NCBI RefSeq assembly: GCF_015221875.1
Contig: NZ_JACYGY010000001.1
Span: 3,388,501-3,452,500 of the forward strand
Source: Dyadobacter subterraneus
GTDB lineage: Bacteria > Bacteroidota > Bacteroidia > Cytophagales > Spirosomataceae
Direction of reading: 5' to 3'
DNA length: 64,000 bases
In this document: positions 35,960 to 44,965 of the stretch, one piece after another
How positions within the stretch are numbered: the first letter of the stretch is position 1
How the letters are laid out: the number at the start of each line of letters is the position of its first letter
The notes under the pieces: model-generated
The model's database searches: none
Seen by the model: only the letters and a program-made list of their open reading frames with translations
What the model was told of the DNA's origin: nothing
Program-made: the position numbers and the translations under genes

Positions 35960-36013
35960 CCAGTTCAAGCCACTATTCAATCATTCTCTCAATCTCTCAT
36001 TCAATCATTTAAA

Positions 36014-37318
36014 ATGGACCGTAGGAAATTTATTGAACAATCGGTACTTGCGGGAGCTGTGTTTTCTTCTCTGCCGCTGTTGACTTCATTGAAAAGAACG
36101 ACCCAATATAAAACGGCTCTTATCGGCTCGGGCTGGTGGGGAACCAATATCCTTCGCTGTGCCATTCAGGCAGGAGAATCCAAAGTGGTTGCGTTGTGTG
36201 ATGTGGATGAAAACCAGTTAAAAATTACCAATACAGAAGTTACAAAACTGACTCCAGACAAGCCTAAACTTTACAAGGATTACCGGGAAATGCTGTTGAA
36301 AGAAAAACCGGAAATTGTGATCGTGGCTACTCCTGATCACTGGCATGCACTGTGTTGTATCGCAGCTGTGGAATCAGGAGCGCATGTGTATGTGGAAAAA
36401 CCGATTTGTCACACCATTCAGGAAGGCAGAGCAATGGTGAATGCGACCAGAAAACATGGAAGAATTGTTCAGGTTGGTACGCACAGGCGTGTTTCTCCGC
36501 ATAATGTCTCAGGTATGGAATTCCTGAAATCAGGGAAAGCAGGGAAAGTTGGTATGGCAAGAGCGTTCGTTCACTATGGTGGCGGTGCAGGACAGAAAGT
36601 TGCAAATGAAGAAGTGCCAAAAGGTTTGGATTGGGATATGTACTGCGGTCCCGCCCAACTTGTACCTTATAACAAAACGATTCATCCGAAAGGATTCCGC
36701 AATTATCTCAATTTTGCAAATGGCACATTGGGCGACTGGGGAATTCACTGGCTGGATCAGGTCATGTGGTGGTCTGAGCAAAAATACCCGAAAAAAGTTT
36801 ACTCAACCGGCGGTCGTGCTATTCGTCAGGATAATACTGATGCACCAGATCATCAGGTCGCGGTTTATGATTTTGATGGTTTTACCCTGGAATGGGAGCA
36901 TCGTAATTTTGGAGCAAATAATGCCGAGAAAACGCATCCACAACAGGCCGTCGGGGTTTATTTTTATGGAACGGAAGGCACATTTCATATGGGCTGGCTT
37001 GATGGCTGGACTTTCTATCCGAGCAATCCAAATAAACCTGTCATACATCAGGATGCGCAACTGAATAAACCTGACGATCAGAATATTCAACAATTGTGGG
37101 CAAATTTTTTGAGCTCTATAAAAACAAATACACCACCAATTTGTGAGATTGAAGTTGGTCAAAGATCCACAAATCTTGCCCTGCTGGGTATGTTATCTTA
37201 CAAACTTGGAAGAAGTATTATCTGGGATGGAGAGAAAGAAATAATTCCTGGCGATGCGGAAGCTAATAAACTGTTGCGCAGAGATTACCGTGGTGAATGG
37301 AAATATCCGGAAGCCTGA
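36014..37318 (+). CDS. Tat-exported Gfo/Idh/MocA-family oxidoreductase
   Basis: A 434-residue protein beginning MDRRKFIEQSVLAGAVFSS, a twin-arginine signal, so the protein is probably exported folded with its cofactor. The Rossmann motif is GSGWWGTNIL, then VVALCDVDENQ and VIVATPDHWHAL, and the family motif YVEKPICHTIQEG with its conserved EKP. The C-terminal half is the GFO_IDH_MocA dimerisation sheet (GTLGDWGIHWLDQVMWWSE). Exported family members often act on oxidised sugars; the substrate is unknown. Confidence 0.93.
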   Translation: MDRRKFIEQSVLAGAVFSSLPLLTSLKRTTQYKTALIGSGWWGTNILRCAIQAGESKVVALCDVDENQLKITNTEVTKLTPDKPKLYKDYREMLLKEKPEIVIVATPDHWHALCCIAAVESGAHVYVEKPICHTIQEGRAMVNATRKHGRIVQVGTHRRVSPHNVSGMEFLKSGKAGKVGMARAFVHYGGGAGQKVANEEVPKGLDWDMYCGPAQLVPYNKTIHPKGFRNYLNFANGTLGDWGIHWLDQVMWWSEQKYPKKVYSTGGRAIRQDNTDAPDHQVAVYDFDGFTLEWEHRNFGANNAEKTHPQQAVGVYFYGTEGTFHMGWLDGWTFYPSNPNKPVIHQDAQLNKPDDQNIQQLWANFLSSIKTNTPPICEIEVGQRSTNLALLGMLSYKLGRSIIWDGEKEIIPGDAEANKLLRRDYRGEWKYPEA

Positions 37319-37346
37319 TCAGCTTTAAAACATCAATACAAAAAAG

Positions 37347-37386
37347 AACCGGACTGAATGTTTTAAAACTTTCAATCCGGTTTTTT
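37347..37386 (+). terminator. Intrinsic terminator after oxidoreductase gene
   Basis: AACCGGACTGAA (37347-37358) and TTCAATCCGGTT (37371-37382) form a 12-bp stem with one G-U-type pair and a 12-nt loop, running into six Ts. Confidence 0.88.
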
Positions 37387-37410
37387 AATTTCAATTCTCG
37401 TAAAGAGCTA

Positions 37411-37767
37411 TTAATCTATTTTAATAACTTCTGCCGGAATATTATATTGAGTAATTATTTCACGTGTGAAACGGACGTGACCACGCGGTGCCATCAGATA
37501 CAATTTAGCACCTTTCATCCCGGCCAGTTCGCTCAGAAGTTTCCATTTGGAAACACTTCCCCGAAGCTGGTCTGTTTTCATGGACACTTCCAGATAATGT
37601 CTGTTGAACATATTCACACCTGTAACATCCGGCGTGAATTTCTCATTATCCGCAGCTCTTTCATAAGATTTAGGCGTTTCAAAGCCTTCCATATTGGCCT
37701 GAATTTCCTTAAATCCATGAGCTTGTGCCCATTTTACAACAATGGGAATAAATGATTCCTTTTCCAT
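37411..37767 (-). CDS. Small protein, possible PD-(D/E)XK-like fold, unknown function
   Basis: From the ATG at 37767 the protein has 118 residues. No family recognised. The order FTPDVTGVN ... HYLEVSMKTDQLRG ... KLLSELAGMKGAKLYLMAPRG resembles the core of the PD-(D/E)XK nuclease fold (Asp, then E-x-x-K, then a helix and a strand), but the spacing is loose and a structural comparison would be needed. It is a single gene, convergent to the oxidoreductase terminator and followed upstream by an unannotated 185 bp containing a CCCCGACCGACGGGG hairpin. Confidence 0.65.
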   Translation of the reverse strand: MEKESFIPIVVKWAQAHGFKEIQANMEGFETPKSYERAADNEKFTPDVTGVNMFNRHYLEVSMKTDQLRGSVSKWKLLSELAGMKGAKLYLMAPRGHVRFTREIITQYNIPAEVIKID

Positions 37768-37952
37768 AAATAACAATGAATGATTTCTTCCCCCGACCGA
37801 CGGGGAAACTCAACGTAAAATATTAAAAACTAAACTGAGCAGAGTGAAAGCGTTGTAACCTATAATAGTCGCCAAACAAGCCACATTTCTTACCAATTAG
37901 GAAAACTACTATTTTTTTGGCACATTACAAAATTAAATTATTAACCTCAATG

Positions 37953-38279
37953 CTAATCATCCAGCTCATCAAGGAACGACCGATAAGCCCTTAGAAGCTC
38001 CTGATGCGTTTTTGTATTGTTATTAAGTAACGCCAGATCAATTCCTTTCTGATATATTATTTCTGCTTTTTCTACTTTTTCTATCTCTGCAAAGAACGCC
38101 GCAGCGGGATAATACGTCGCCAAATAATCCGGATGTTCTGTTAGAAGTTTATCAAAAAATTTCTCAGCTTCTGTCGAATCGGATTTTAAATATTCCAAAG
38201 CTAATGCATATATGTTGAACGGATCGCTGGGATCTTCCTCGTAAAAAGTAATCAGATTTTGAAGCAGTGAGTTTTTCAT
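37953..38279 (-). CDS. Tetratricopeptide-repeat protein
   Basis: A 108-residue protein with two to three TPR-like helix pairs: DPFNIYALALEYLKSDSTEA, HPDYLATYYPAAAFFAEIEK and EKAEIIYQKGIDLALLNN. TPRs mediate protein contacts. It has no signal peptide and is divergent from etfB across 172 bp; its partner is not apparent. Confidence 0.87.
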   Translation of the reverse strand: MKNSLLQNLITFYEEDPSDPFNIYALALEYLKSDSTEAEKFFDKLLTEHPDYLATYYPAAAFFAEIEKVEKAEIIYQKGIDLALLNNNTKTHQELLRAYRSFLDELDD

Positions 38280-38451
38280 TTTAATATTGTTATGCTTGCA
38301 TACTATTTAAGATTTTCTGTATATTCGCCATTATAAATTTATTCTTAAAAAATTATAAATAACGACGGTAAACGGCTTTTTTGAATTATCCGGGCAACGT
38401 TTCATGATATTTTCATCAACAGCTTTTTAGTCAGTCACTTCCATATCAATC

Positions 38452-39186
38452 ATGAAAATTCTCGTATGTATAACCAATGTGCCGGACACGACGGCCAAAA
38501 TAACATTCACCGATAACGACACCAAACTTAACAAAGCCGGTGTACAACTTATAATCGGACCCTATGACGATTACGCCCTGGCCCGTGCAGTAGAACTGAA
38601 AGAACAGCATGGAGGTTCAGTCACTGTACTTCACGTAGGCGGTGCAGATGCCGATCCACAGATCAGAAAAGCACTTGCTATTGGTGCTGATGATGCAATT
38701 CGGGTAAACGCTGATCCGGTTGACTCATATTTCACTGCAAGCCAGATTGCCCATGTTGCCGGACAAAATTATGACCTTATTTTAATGGGCAGGGAATCTA
38801 TTGATTTCAATAGTGGCGTAGTTCATGGGCTAGTTGGAGAAATGCTGGGAATTCCCTCCTATTCTCCTGTGATGAAACTTGAAATTGAAGGTACAACTGC
38901 GACACTCGCAAGAGAAATTGACGGTGGAAAAGAAACACTATCCGCATCCTTACCCCTGGTTTTAGGCTGTCAGGAACCTATTTCCGAATGGAAAATTCCT
39001 AATATGCGAGGCATTATGACAGCGCGGACAAAACCTTTACAGGTTGTTGAGCCGGTTTCTGTTGAGGAATTCACGGTTCCCGAAAACTATACTTTGCCAG
39101 CCCCAAAAGGAGCATGTAAAATGATCCCGGCCGACCAGGCAGAAACGCTCATCAAATTATTAAGAACAGAGGCAAAAGTTATTTAA
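38452..39186 (+). CDS. etfB: Electron transfer flavoprotein subunit beta
   Basis: A 244-residue protein with the EtfB landmarks KILVCITNVPDTTAKI, IIGPYDDYALARAVEL, ALAIGADDAIRV and IPNMRGIMTARTKP. With EtfA it forms the FAD/AMP heterodimer that collects electrons from acyl-CoA dehydrogenases and passes them to the membrane quinone pool. It lies 51 bp upstream of etfA. Confidence 0.97.
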   Translation: MKILVCITNVPDTTAKITFTDNDTKLNKAGVQLIIGPYDDYALARAVELKEQHGGSVTVLHVGGADADPQIRKALAIGADDAIRVNADPVDSYFTASQIAHVAGQNYDLILMGRESIDFNSGVVHGLVGEMLGIPSYSPVMKLEIEGTTATLAREIDGGKETLSASLPLVLGCQEPISEWKIPNMRGIMTARTKPLQVVEPVSVEEFTVPENYTLPAPKGACKMIPADQAETLIKLLRTEAKVI

Positions 39187-39237
39187 AACTTTTTTGGAAA
39201 CTGGATTCAGTATTTCAAATCTAAACATGATCAAAAA

Positions 39238-40203
39238 ATGTCAGTACTCATATTTGTAGAATTAGATAATGGCTTGGTGAAAAAGACTTCGCTGGAAGCC
39301 GTTGCATATGGCGCAGAAGTGGCAAAAATGACGGGAACCACCGCCACCGTTCTGGCGCTTGGAAAAGCAGATACAGCTTCACTTGAACAAGCCGGTGCTT
39401 TTGGTGCATCCAAAGTTCTTTACGCTTCGGATGACAAGTTAACACATGAAAACAGCTTGGCCTATGCAGACGTACTCGCGCAGGCTGTAAAACAGGAAGA
39501 AAGCAAAATTATTATTCTTGCAAAATCAGGATTGGGTGATGCAGTTGCAGCCCGGGCATCTGCCAAACTAAAAGCAGGAATAGTTTCCGGTGTCACAGAA
39601 TTGCCGCTAATCAACGGAGGATTTACTGTGAAAAGAAGCATTTTTACTGGTAAAGCATTTTCTAACGTGGAAGTTAAGTCTGAAATTAAAATTCTGGTTG
39701 TAAAGAAAAACGCGATTGAAGCAACCGAATCATCGGAAAAAGCTACGGTAGAAACATTTTCACCTGTACTTCGCGATCAGGATTTCCAGGCTAATGTTGG
39801 TACTATTGAAAAAGCAAGCTCAGAATTGTCTTTGACGGAAGCGGATATAATCGTTTCTGGTGGACGCGGAATGAAAGGCCCGGAAAACTGGCAGCCGCTT
39901 TTGGATCTGGCCAAAGCACTCGGCGCGGCAACTGGCTGTTCCAAACCGGTGTCAGATCTTGACTGGCGACCTCATCATGAACACATCGGACAAACCGGAA
40001 TTAAGGTTGCACCTAATCTGTATATCGCCTGCGGAATTTCCGGAGCGATTCAGCATCTGGCCGGAGTTAACGGCTCAAAATATATAGTTGTGATCAATAA
40101 AGATCCGGAAGCACCTTTTTTCAAGGCTGCGGATTATGGTATTGTTGGTGATGTTTTTGAGATTTTACCAAAGCTTACAAAGGCCGTTGAGGACTTGAAA
40201 TAA
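39238..40203 (+). CDS. etfA: Electron transfer flavoprotein subunit alpha
   Basis: A 321-residue EtfA with the C-terminal FAD-binding signature: VSGGRGMKGPENWQPLLDLA, ATGCSKPVSDLDWRPHHEHI, GQTGIKVAPNLYIACGISGA and HLAGVNGSKYIVVINKDPEAPFF. It forms a heterodimer with EtfB and holds the redox FAD. The operon ends here with a strong terminator. Confidence 0.97.
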   Translation: MSVLIFVELDNGLVKKTSLEAVAYGAEVAKMTGTTATVLALGKADTASLEQAGAFGASKVLYASDDKLTHENSLAYADVLAQAVKQEESKIIILAKSGLGDAVAARASAKLKAGIVSGVTELPLINGGFTVKRSIFTGKAFSNVEVKSEIKILVVKKNAIEATESSEKATVETFSPVLRDQDFQANVGTIEKASSELSLTEADIIVSGGRGMKGPENWQPLLDLAKALGAATGCSKPVSDLDWRPHHEHIGQTGIKVAPNLYIACGISGAIQHLAGVNGSKYIVVINKDPEAPFFKAADYGIVGDVFEILPKLTKAVEDLK

Positions 40204-40219
40204 CCAATTGTTTTCCGAG

Positions 40220-40265
40220 ATAACCCGACTTGCATTTTTTTATGCAGGTCGGGTTATTTATTTTT
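40220..40265 (+). terminator. Strong intrinsic terminator after etfA
   Basis: ATAACCCGACTTGCAT (40220-40235) pairs with ATGCAGGTCGGGTTAT (40242-40257) with one G-U pair and a 6-T loop, followed by a T-rich run. Its left arm is A-poor, so it mainly serves the plus strand. Confidence 0.9.
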
Positions 40266-40478
40266 GCAAACGAATAGGTTTCCATAACTTGGAAAATGTA
40301 AAAATAACTGTATTTTTATTTTTATAGTATCTTGGCTAACAACATACTAGGCATGAAAATACAGGGAAATGCACATTTTGACACGAAGAAACCTAAGTCA
40401 GGAGAATCTCAGTACCCATTGCGCAAAATCACCAGAACTGTTTAGAAAACCGTTGCGTTAGCCCATTAAAGTCCAAAC

Positions 40479-41078
40479 GTGAAAAAAATTAAGTTAGAAA
40501 TATTGGGTCTTTCCCCAAGCCAGTCTCAGGCAGGTTCGTTCGCTCTTGTATTAGGCGAAGAATTAGGAAACCGCCGTCTTCCTATTATCATCGGCGTGTT
40601 CGAAGCGCAGGCTATTGCCGTGCAAATTGAGAACATTGTACCTAACCGTCCGATGACACACGACCTTTTCAAATCCTTTGCCGAAGGAATGAATTACACC
40701 TTGAAAGAAATCGTGATTTCCGATTTGAAAGAAGGTATTTTTTATGCCAAAATTGTTTGTAAAGACAGTTTGCGTGAAGTAGAAATTGACGCGCGTCCTT
40801 CCGATGCTATTGCGATCGGATTGCGTTTTGATATTCCTATTTATACCTACGAAGCAATATTATCGGAGGCAGGAATTATTTCAAGTTCTTTGACAGAAGA
40901 TGAAGAAGACGGAGATGAAGAAGCTGTGAAAGAAACGATACAGACACGTGGAAGTTTGATGGATCAGTTGAGAGATCTTTCATTTGATGAACTTCAACGC
41001 ATGCTTGACGATGCGCTTTCCAAAGAAGACTATGAGAAAGCTGCAAAAATACGCGACGAAATGAGCAAGAGAAATTAA
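40479..41078 (+). CDS. Bifunctional nuclease (BFN/DUF151) with UVR domain
   Basis: A 199-residue protein beginning at a GTG. The DUF151 domain (about 1-135) includes GEELGNRRLPIIIGVFEAQAI, RPMTHDLFKSFAEGM and IDARPSDAIAIGLRFDIPIY. An acidic linker (EDEEDGDEEAV) leads to a UVR motif (DQLRDLSFDELQRMLDDALSKEDYEKAAKIRDE, about 165-197, given as positions). This BFN-UVR pairing is common in Bacteroidota. The nuclease activity of the family is reported for a few members only. A 30-codon ORF at 40353-40445 precedes it and is probably not a gene. Confidence 0.9.
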   Translation: MKKIKLEILGLSPSQSQAGSFALVLGEELGNRRLPIIIGVFEAQAIAVQIENIVPNRPMTHDLFKSFAEGMNYTLKEIVISDLKEGIFYAKIVCKDSLREVEIDARPSDAIAIGLRFDIPIYTYEAILSEAGIISSSLTEDEEDGDEEAVKETIQTRGSLMDQLRDLSFDELQRMLDDALSKEDYEKAAKIRDEMSKRN

Positions 41079-41149
41079 CCGATTCCTTCCGGAATAGTTA
41101 AAAATAGTTAAGACCCGGTTTTCCCGGGTTCTGATGTAATATTAATCCT

Positions 41150-41157
41150 TATTTTTG
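41150..41157 (+). promoter_or_regulatory. Candidate -7 element upstream of ftsX
   Basis: TATTTTTG fits the Bacteroidota TAnnTTTG consensus and lies 57 bp before the ftsX start codon, after a small GACCCGG/CCGGGTT hairpin. No -33 TTTG at the usual distance was found, so this is tentative. Confidence 0.35.
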
Positions 41158-41214
41158 CCATTAATACTTCGCAACTAAGTTTGTACAAACCTGATTCGCG
41201 TAATATTCCTTTTT

Positions 41215-42099
41215 ATGCCTAAAAAAAAGAAGAAGATTGGTAGTTACCCTAACGCAATGATTGTAATGAGCCTTACGGCTGCATTATTTCTGATCGGTTT
41301 TTGCGGACTGCTGGTAATACAATCCAAGAAACTGGTTTCGATCATTCGTCAGAATATTGAAGTGAGAGTTTTTATTGATAAAGCAGTCACCAAGGCTGGT
41401 CAGGACTCATTACTTACTGCTTTAAAAGCCAGACCTTATGTAAATAACACGCCGGAGACTCCTAATCCAATCACTTTTGTCTCAAAAGAAGAAGCGGCAA
41501 AAGAATTTATAGAGGGCACAAAAGAAGATTTCACCGCCTTTTTGGGAGAAAATCCGCTTCGTGATAGTTACCGTGTCAAAATCGGTGAAGACTATTTTGA
41601 AGAATCCAAGTTGCAGGCAATAAAAAAGGATATTGAAAAGTTAGGCGGCGTTTACGAAGTTGTTTATCAGGAAGATCTTGCAGATAATATCAACCGTAAC
41701 GTTACAAAAATATACGCAGTGCTGGCCAGTTTTGCACTGATTATGCTGATTATCATTGTATTGCTTGTTAATAATACCATTAAACTGGCCATTTATTCAC
41801 AGCGTTTTCTGATCAGAAGTATGCAGCTTGTGGGTGCTACCAACGGATTTATTCAGCGGCCATATATTCTGCGTGGTGCGATGCAAGGCACAATAGGTGG
41901 TGTTCTTGCCGGTGGATTGCTTATCGGTTTGCAGCAAATTGCGGTTAGAAATGTAGAAGGACTGGCGATGTTGCAAGAATATGACAAGCTTGTTATTCTT
42001 GTAGCGGTTGTACTTGCTTTGGGCATCATGATTGGAATTGCCAGCACCTATCAGTCACTTGCGCGTTATTTGCGCATGGCTTTGGATGATTTATATTAA
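41215..42099 (+). CDS. ftsX: Cell division protein FtsX (permease-like)
   Basis: A 294-residue membrane protein: a Lys-rich N-terminus (MPKKKKKIGS), one membrane segment (about 16-37), a periplasmic domain (about 40-165) and three C-terminal segments. SQRFLIRSMQLVGATNGFIQRPYILRGAMQGTIGG is the FtsX signature. With FtsE it couples ATP hydrolysis in the cytoplasm to cell-wall hydrolase activation at the septum. ftsE is not in the window. Next gene starts 33 bp on. Confidence 0.95.
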   Translation: MPKKKKKIGSYPNAMIVMSLTAALFLIGFCGLLVIQSKKLVSIIRQNIEVRVFIDKAVTKAGQDSLLTALKARPYVNNTPETPNPITFVSKEEAAKEFIEGTKEDFTAFLGENPLRDSYRVKIGEDYFEESKLQAIKKDIEKLGGVYEVVYQEDLADNINRNVTKIYAVLASFALIMLIIIVLLVNNTIKLAIYSQRFLIRSMQLVGATNGFIQRPYILRGAMQGTIGGVLAGGLLIGLQQIAVRNVEGLAMLQEYDKLVILVAVVLALGIMIGIASTYQSLARYLRMALDDLY

Positions 42100-42132
42100 T
42101 TGATTTATAAAACCTTACCTGTTAAAATATTT

Positions 42133-42348
42133 ATGAGCAACACAAAAAATAGTCTTCCTTTCGGAGCATCAAACTACAAAATGATGCTGATCGGATTGGC
42201 CGTGATTCTGGTTGGATTTGCGGTAATGAGCATGGACAAAGAAGAATTTGGTTTTGGTGCATTGGGATTAACTGTTGGACCGATTATCGTTGTGATTGGT
42301 TTCGTCGTTGAGTTCTGGGCCATTTTACGTAAACCAGCTAATTCATGA
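42133..42348 (+). CDS. DUF3098 membrane protein
   Basis: From the ATG at 42133 a 71-residue protein with two membrane segments (about 19-38 and 50-66), containing [19 protein letters not shown] and [23 protein letters not shown]3098 proteins are small, found in Bacteroidota and typically placed between ftsX and uppP as here; function unknown. Overlaps uppP by 4 bp (ATGA-type). Confidence 0.92.
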   Translation: MSNTKNSLPFGASNYKMMLIGLAVILVGFAVMSMDKEEFGFGALGLTVGPIIVVIGFVVEFWAILRKPANS

Positions 42349-43124
42349 CCATTTGGCAGGCTATTATTTTAGCAATTGTTGAGGGAATTACAGAATTCCT
42401 ACCTGTTTCATCCACTGGCCACATGATCATCGCATCCTCAGTTATGGGGATCAGCCACCTGGATTTCACCAAAATGTTTACAGTGAACATTCAATTCGGA
42501 GCCATTCTTTCGGTTGTGGTTTTATACTGGAAACGCTTTTTTCAATCTACTGATTTTTATTTCAAGCTTTTCGTAGCCTTTCTTCCGGCTGCTGTACTTG
42601 GTTTTCTGCTGAACGACATTATCGATTCAATGCTTGAAAACGTAGTTGTCGTAGCAATATCACTTTTGGTAGGAGGAATAATTTTGATTTTCATCGATCG
42701 TATCGCGAACGACGAAACCAGAGAAAGAGAGATTACTTATTTTGATGCATTGAAAATTGGTTTTTTTCAGTGTATCGCAATGATTCCTGGTGTTTCCAGA
42801 TCTGCCTCTACAATTATCGGTGGAATGCTTCAAGGCCTTTCGCGGAAACAAGCGGCTGAATTTTCATTTTTCCTGGCAGTTCCAACAATGGCTGCTGCTG
42901 GCGGTTACAAGCTTTTGAAAACATACGATACCATTCAGGCATCAGATATCCAGACTTTGCTTATCGGTAATGTAATTGCGTTCGTTGTAGCCATGCTCGC
43001 GATCAAATTCTTTATTAATTTCCTTACCAAATACGGTTTCAAAGTTTTTGGATATTACCGTATTATTTTAGGAATTATACTTTTGGCACTATTGGCGTCG
43101 GGTTACAAACTTGACATTGTATAG
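42345..43124 (+). CDS. uppP: Undecaprenyl-diphosphatase
   Basis: A 259-residue membrane enzyme with about seven to eight segments and both UppP/BacA motifs: [17 protein letters not shown] near the start and [20 protein letters not shown] in the middle. It dephosphorylates undecaprenyl pyrophosphate to recycle the lipid carrier needed for peptidoglycan and for the exopolysaccharide genes at 53876-62598. Sits in a cell-envelope run with ftsX. Confidence 0.97.
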   Translation: MTIWQAIILAIVEGITEFLPVSSTGHMIIASSVMGISHLDFTKMFTVNIQFGAILSVVVLYWKRFFQSTDFYFKLFVAFLPAAVLGFLLNDIIDSMLENVVVVAISLLVGGIILIFIDRIANDETREREITYFDALKIGFFQCIAMIPGVSRSASTIIGGMLQGLSRKQAAEFSFFLAVPTMAAAGGYKLLKTYDTIQASDIQTLLIGNVIAFVVAMLAIKFFINFLTKYGFKVFGYYRIILGIILLALLASGYKLDIV

Positions 43125-43179
43125 CATATTTCAGTGACGACAGATTGAGGAGATCATTTTAAGATAACATAAGTACAGT

Positions 43180-43881
43180 TTGAGTAACGAGACTACCATA
43201 CAAGACGAAGGAGAGGTTCTTTTGATTGACAAACCGCTAAGATGGACATCTTTTGATGTTGTCAACAAAATAAAGAGAGCTTGTAAATATAATAAAATCG
43301 GTCATGCCGGCACGCTGGATCCTCTGGCGACCGGCTTGCTCATTTTATGTACAGGAAAGAAAACAAAGGTAATTGATACCTATCAGGCTCAGGAAAAGGA
43401 ATATACCGGTACTTTTGTATTAGGTAAAACGACACCTTCTGTTGATCTGGAAACTGAATTTGATGCCGAGTTTCCGGTGGATCATATCACGCCCGAAGTT
43501 CTTGAAACCGCCAGAAAAACCTTTCTGGGCCAAATTGAACAGATACCACCGATTTATTCTGCTGTGAAAGTCGACGGCGAAAGGTTATATAAAAAAGCCC
43601 GTCGTGGTGAAACTGCGGAAATTAAAAAGCGCAGCGTGGAGATTTCGCTTTTTGAAATTGATAGCACCAATTTCCCATCCATAGATTTCAGGATCATTTG
43701 TTCAAAAGGGACATATATTCGTAGTATTGTAAGAGATTTCGGTGTTGCAGCAGGAAGTGGAGCTTACCTAAGCGTTTTATGTCGCACCAGAATCGGTGCC
43801 TTCGAACTGAAAGATGCTAAAAACCTGACCGATTTCATCTACCAAAAGCGTGTTGAATTGAAGTTACCAGTTGACGAATGA
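43180..43881 (+). CDS. truB: tRNA pseudouridine(55) synthase
   Basis: A 233-residue TruB with the catalytic GHAGTLDPLATGLLIL (Asp), LIDKPLRWTSFDVVNKI, FVLGKTTPSVDLETEF and the IPPIYSAVKVDGERLYKKAR stretch. It makes Psi55 in the T-arm of tRNA. Translation begins at a TTG at 43180, 55 bp after uppP; no closer ATG gives a full N-terminus. It overlaps ribF by ATGA. Confidence 0.96.
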   Translation: MSNETTIQDEGEVLLIDKPLRWTSFDVVNKIKRACKYNKIGHAGTLDPLATGLLILCTGKKTKVIDTYQAQEKEYTGTFVLGKTTPSVDLETEFDAEFPVDHITPEVLETARKTFLGQIEQIPPIYSAVKVDGERLYKKARRGETAEIKKRSVEISLFEIDSTNFPSIDFRIICSKGTYIRSIVRDFGVAAGSGAYLSVLCRTRIGAFELKDAKNLTDFIYQKRVELKLPVDE

Positions 43882-44813
43882 ACATATACCACAGCCTTGA
43901 TTCCTTTCACAGATTGGAATGCGCAGTCGTAACCAGTGGCACTTTTGATGGCTTGCATATTGGCCATAAAAAAATACTTTCCCGGCTTAAGGAAATCAGT
44001 AATCAATGCGACGGTGAATCTACCGTACTTACTTTCTGGCCGCATCCAAGAATGGTTGTTTCAGAAGACAGCCAGGATTTGCAGCTGCTTTCTACCATTG
44101 ACGAAAAAATAGAATTGTTTTCCCAAATGGGAATCCAGCATTTGGCGATTATTCCGTTCACAAGAGCTTTTTCTGAATTATCTTCGGACGACTTTATCCG
44201 TCAGATACTGGTTGACAAAATCGGAACGAAAAAACTTGTTATTGGATACGATCACCGGTTTGGCAGAAACCGTGAAGGAAGTTTTGATTTTCTTCAAAAG
44301 AATGCCTCGACTTATGGTTTTGAAGTAGAAGAAATTCCTCGACAGGATATTGAAGATCTTGCCATAAGTTCATCAAGAATTCGTCATTCGCTTTTGTCAG
44401 GAAATGTGGATGAGGCGAAATATTTGTTAGGACGCCCCTACTCCTTTACAGGCCTGGTTGTGAAGGGCAAGCAACTGGGAAGAACGATTGGATTTCCAAC
44501 CGCAAATATTCAGCTACATGAGTCTTACAAACTTATTCCAGCCAATGGCGTTTATGTTATCAAAGCATATTACAATGGAACAGCTTATCAAGGAATGTTA
44601 AACATCGGCGTTCGCCCGACTGTTGACGGTTCTTACCGGACTATTGAAGCCAATCTTTTCGATTTTGACAAAGAAATTTACGGTGAAGATTTGACGGTTG
44701 AACTGTTACATTACCTTCGACCTGAGCAAAAGTTCATTGGATTGGACGCCTTAATTGAACAAATCAAGATTGACAAAGAAAACGCAATCGCATTTTTTAG
44801 AGACCAGAAATAA
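43878..44813 (+). CDS. ribF: Bifunctional riboflavin kinase/FAD synthetase
   Basis: A 311-residue protein. The N-terminal adenylyltransferase domain has SGTFDGLHIGHKKILSR (HIGH-like) and a later SSSRIRHSLLSGNV; the C-terminal kinase domain has GRTIGFPTANIQL and NIGVRPTVDGSYRT. It makes FMN and then FAD, supplying among others the ETF encoded upstream. Overlaps truB by 4 bp; followed by a terminator. Confidence 0.97.
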   Translation: MNIYHSLDSFHRLECAVVTSGTFDGLHIGHKKILSRLKEISNQCDGESTVLTFWPHPRMVVSEDSQDLQLLSTIDEKIELFSQMGIQHLAIIPFTRAFSELSSDDFIRQILVDKIGTKKLVIGYDHRFGRNREGSFDFLQKNASTYGFEVEEIPRQDIEDLAISSSRIRHSLLSGNVDEAKYLLGRPYSFTGLVVKGKQLGRTIGFPTANIQLHESYKLIPANGVYVIKAYYNGTAYQGMLNIGVRPTVDGSYRTIEANLFDFDKEIYGEDLTVELLHYLRPEQKFIGLDALIEQIKIDKENAIAFFRDQK

Positions 44814-44840
44814 AAATCCAGAAAGATAAATCTTAGAAGA

Positions 44841-44887
44841 CAAACCCTGAACTTGCAGTGTACGGCAGTTCAGGGTTTGTTTTTTTA
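44841..44887 (+). terminator. Intrinsic terminator after ribF
   Basis: CAAACCCTGAACT (44841-44853) and AGTTCAGGGTTTG (44867-44879) form a perfect 13-bp stem with a 13-nt loop, followed by seven Ts. It closes the ftsX-ribF run. Confidence 0.93.
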
Positions 44888-44965
44888 TTGAAATTATATT
44901 CTGATAAATTCTAATCATTCACGTTTGGTATAATTATAGTGCACAATTTGAAAATTGATAACAAC

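Noticed and set aside
36549..37064. 171-codon frame within the oxidoreductase gene
   Set aside because: Lies wholly inside the Gfo/Idh/MocA gene in another frame and encodes no recognisable domain.
40353..40445. 30-codon ORF upstream of the bifunctional nuclease gene
   Set aside because: Short, with no recognisable signal or conservation evidence; it could be a leader peptide but the sequence alone does not support it.
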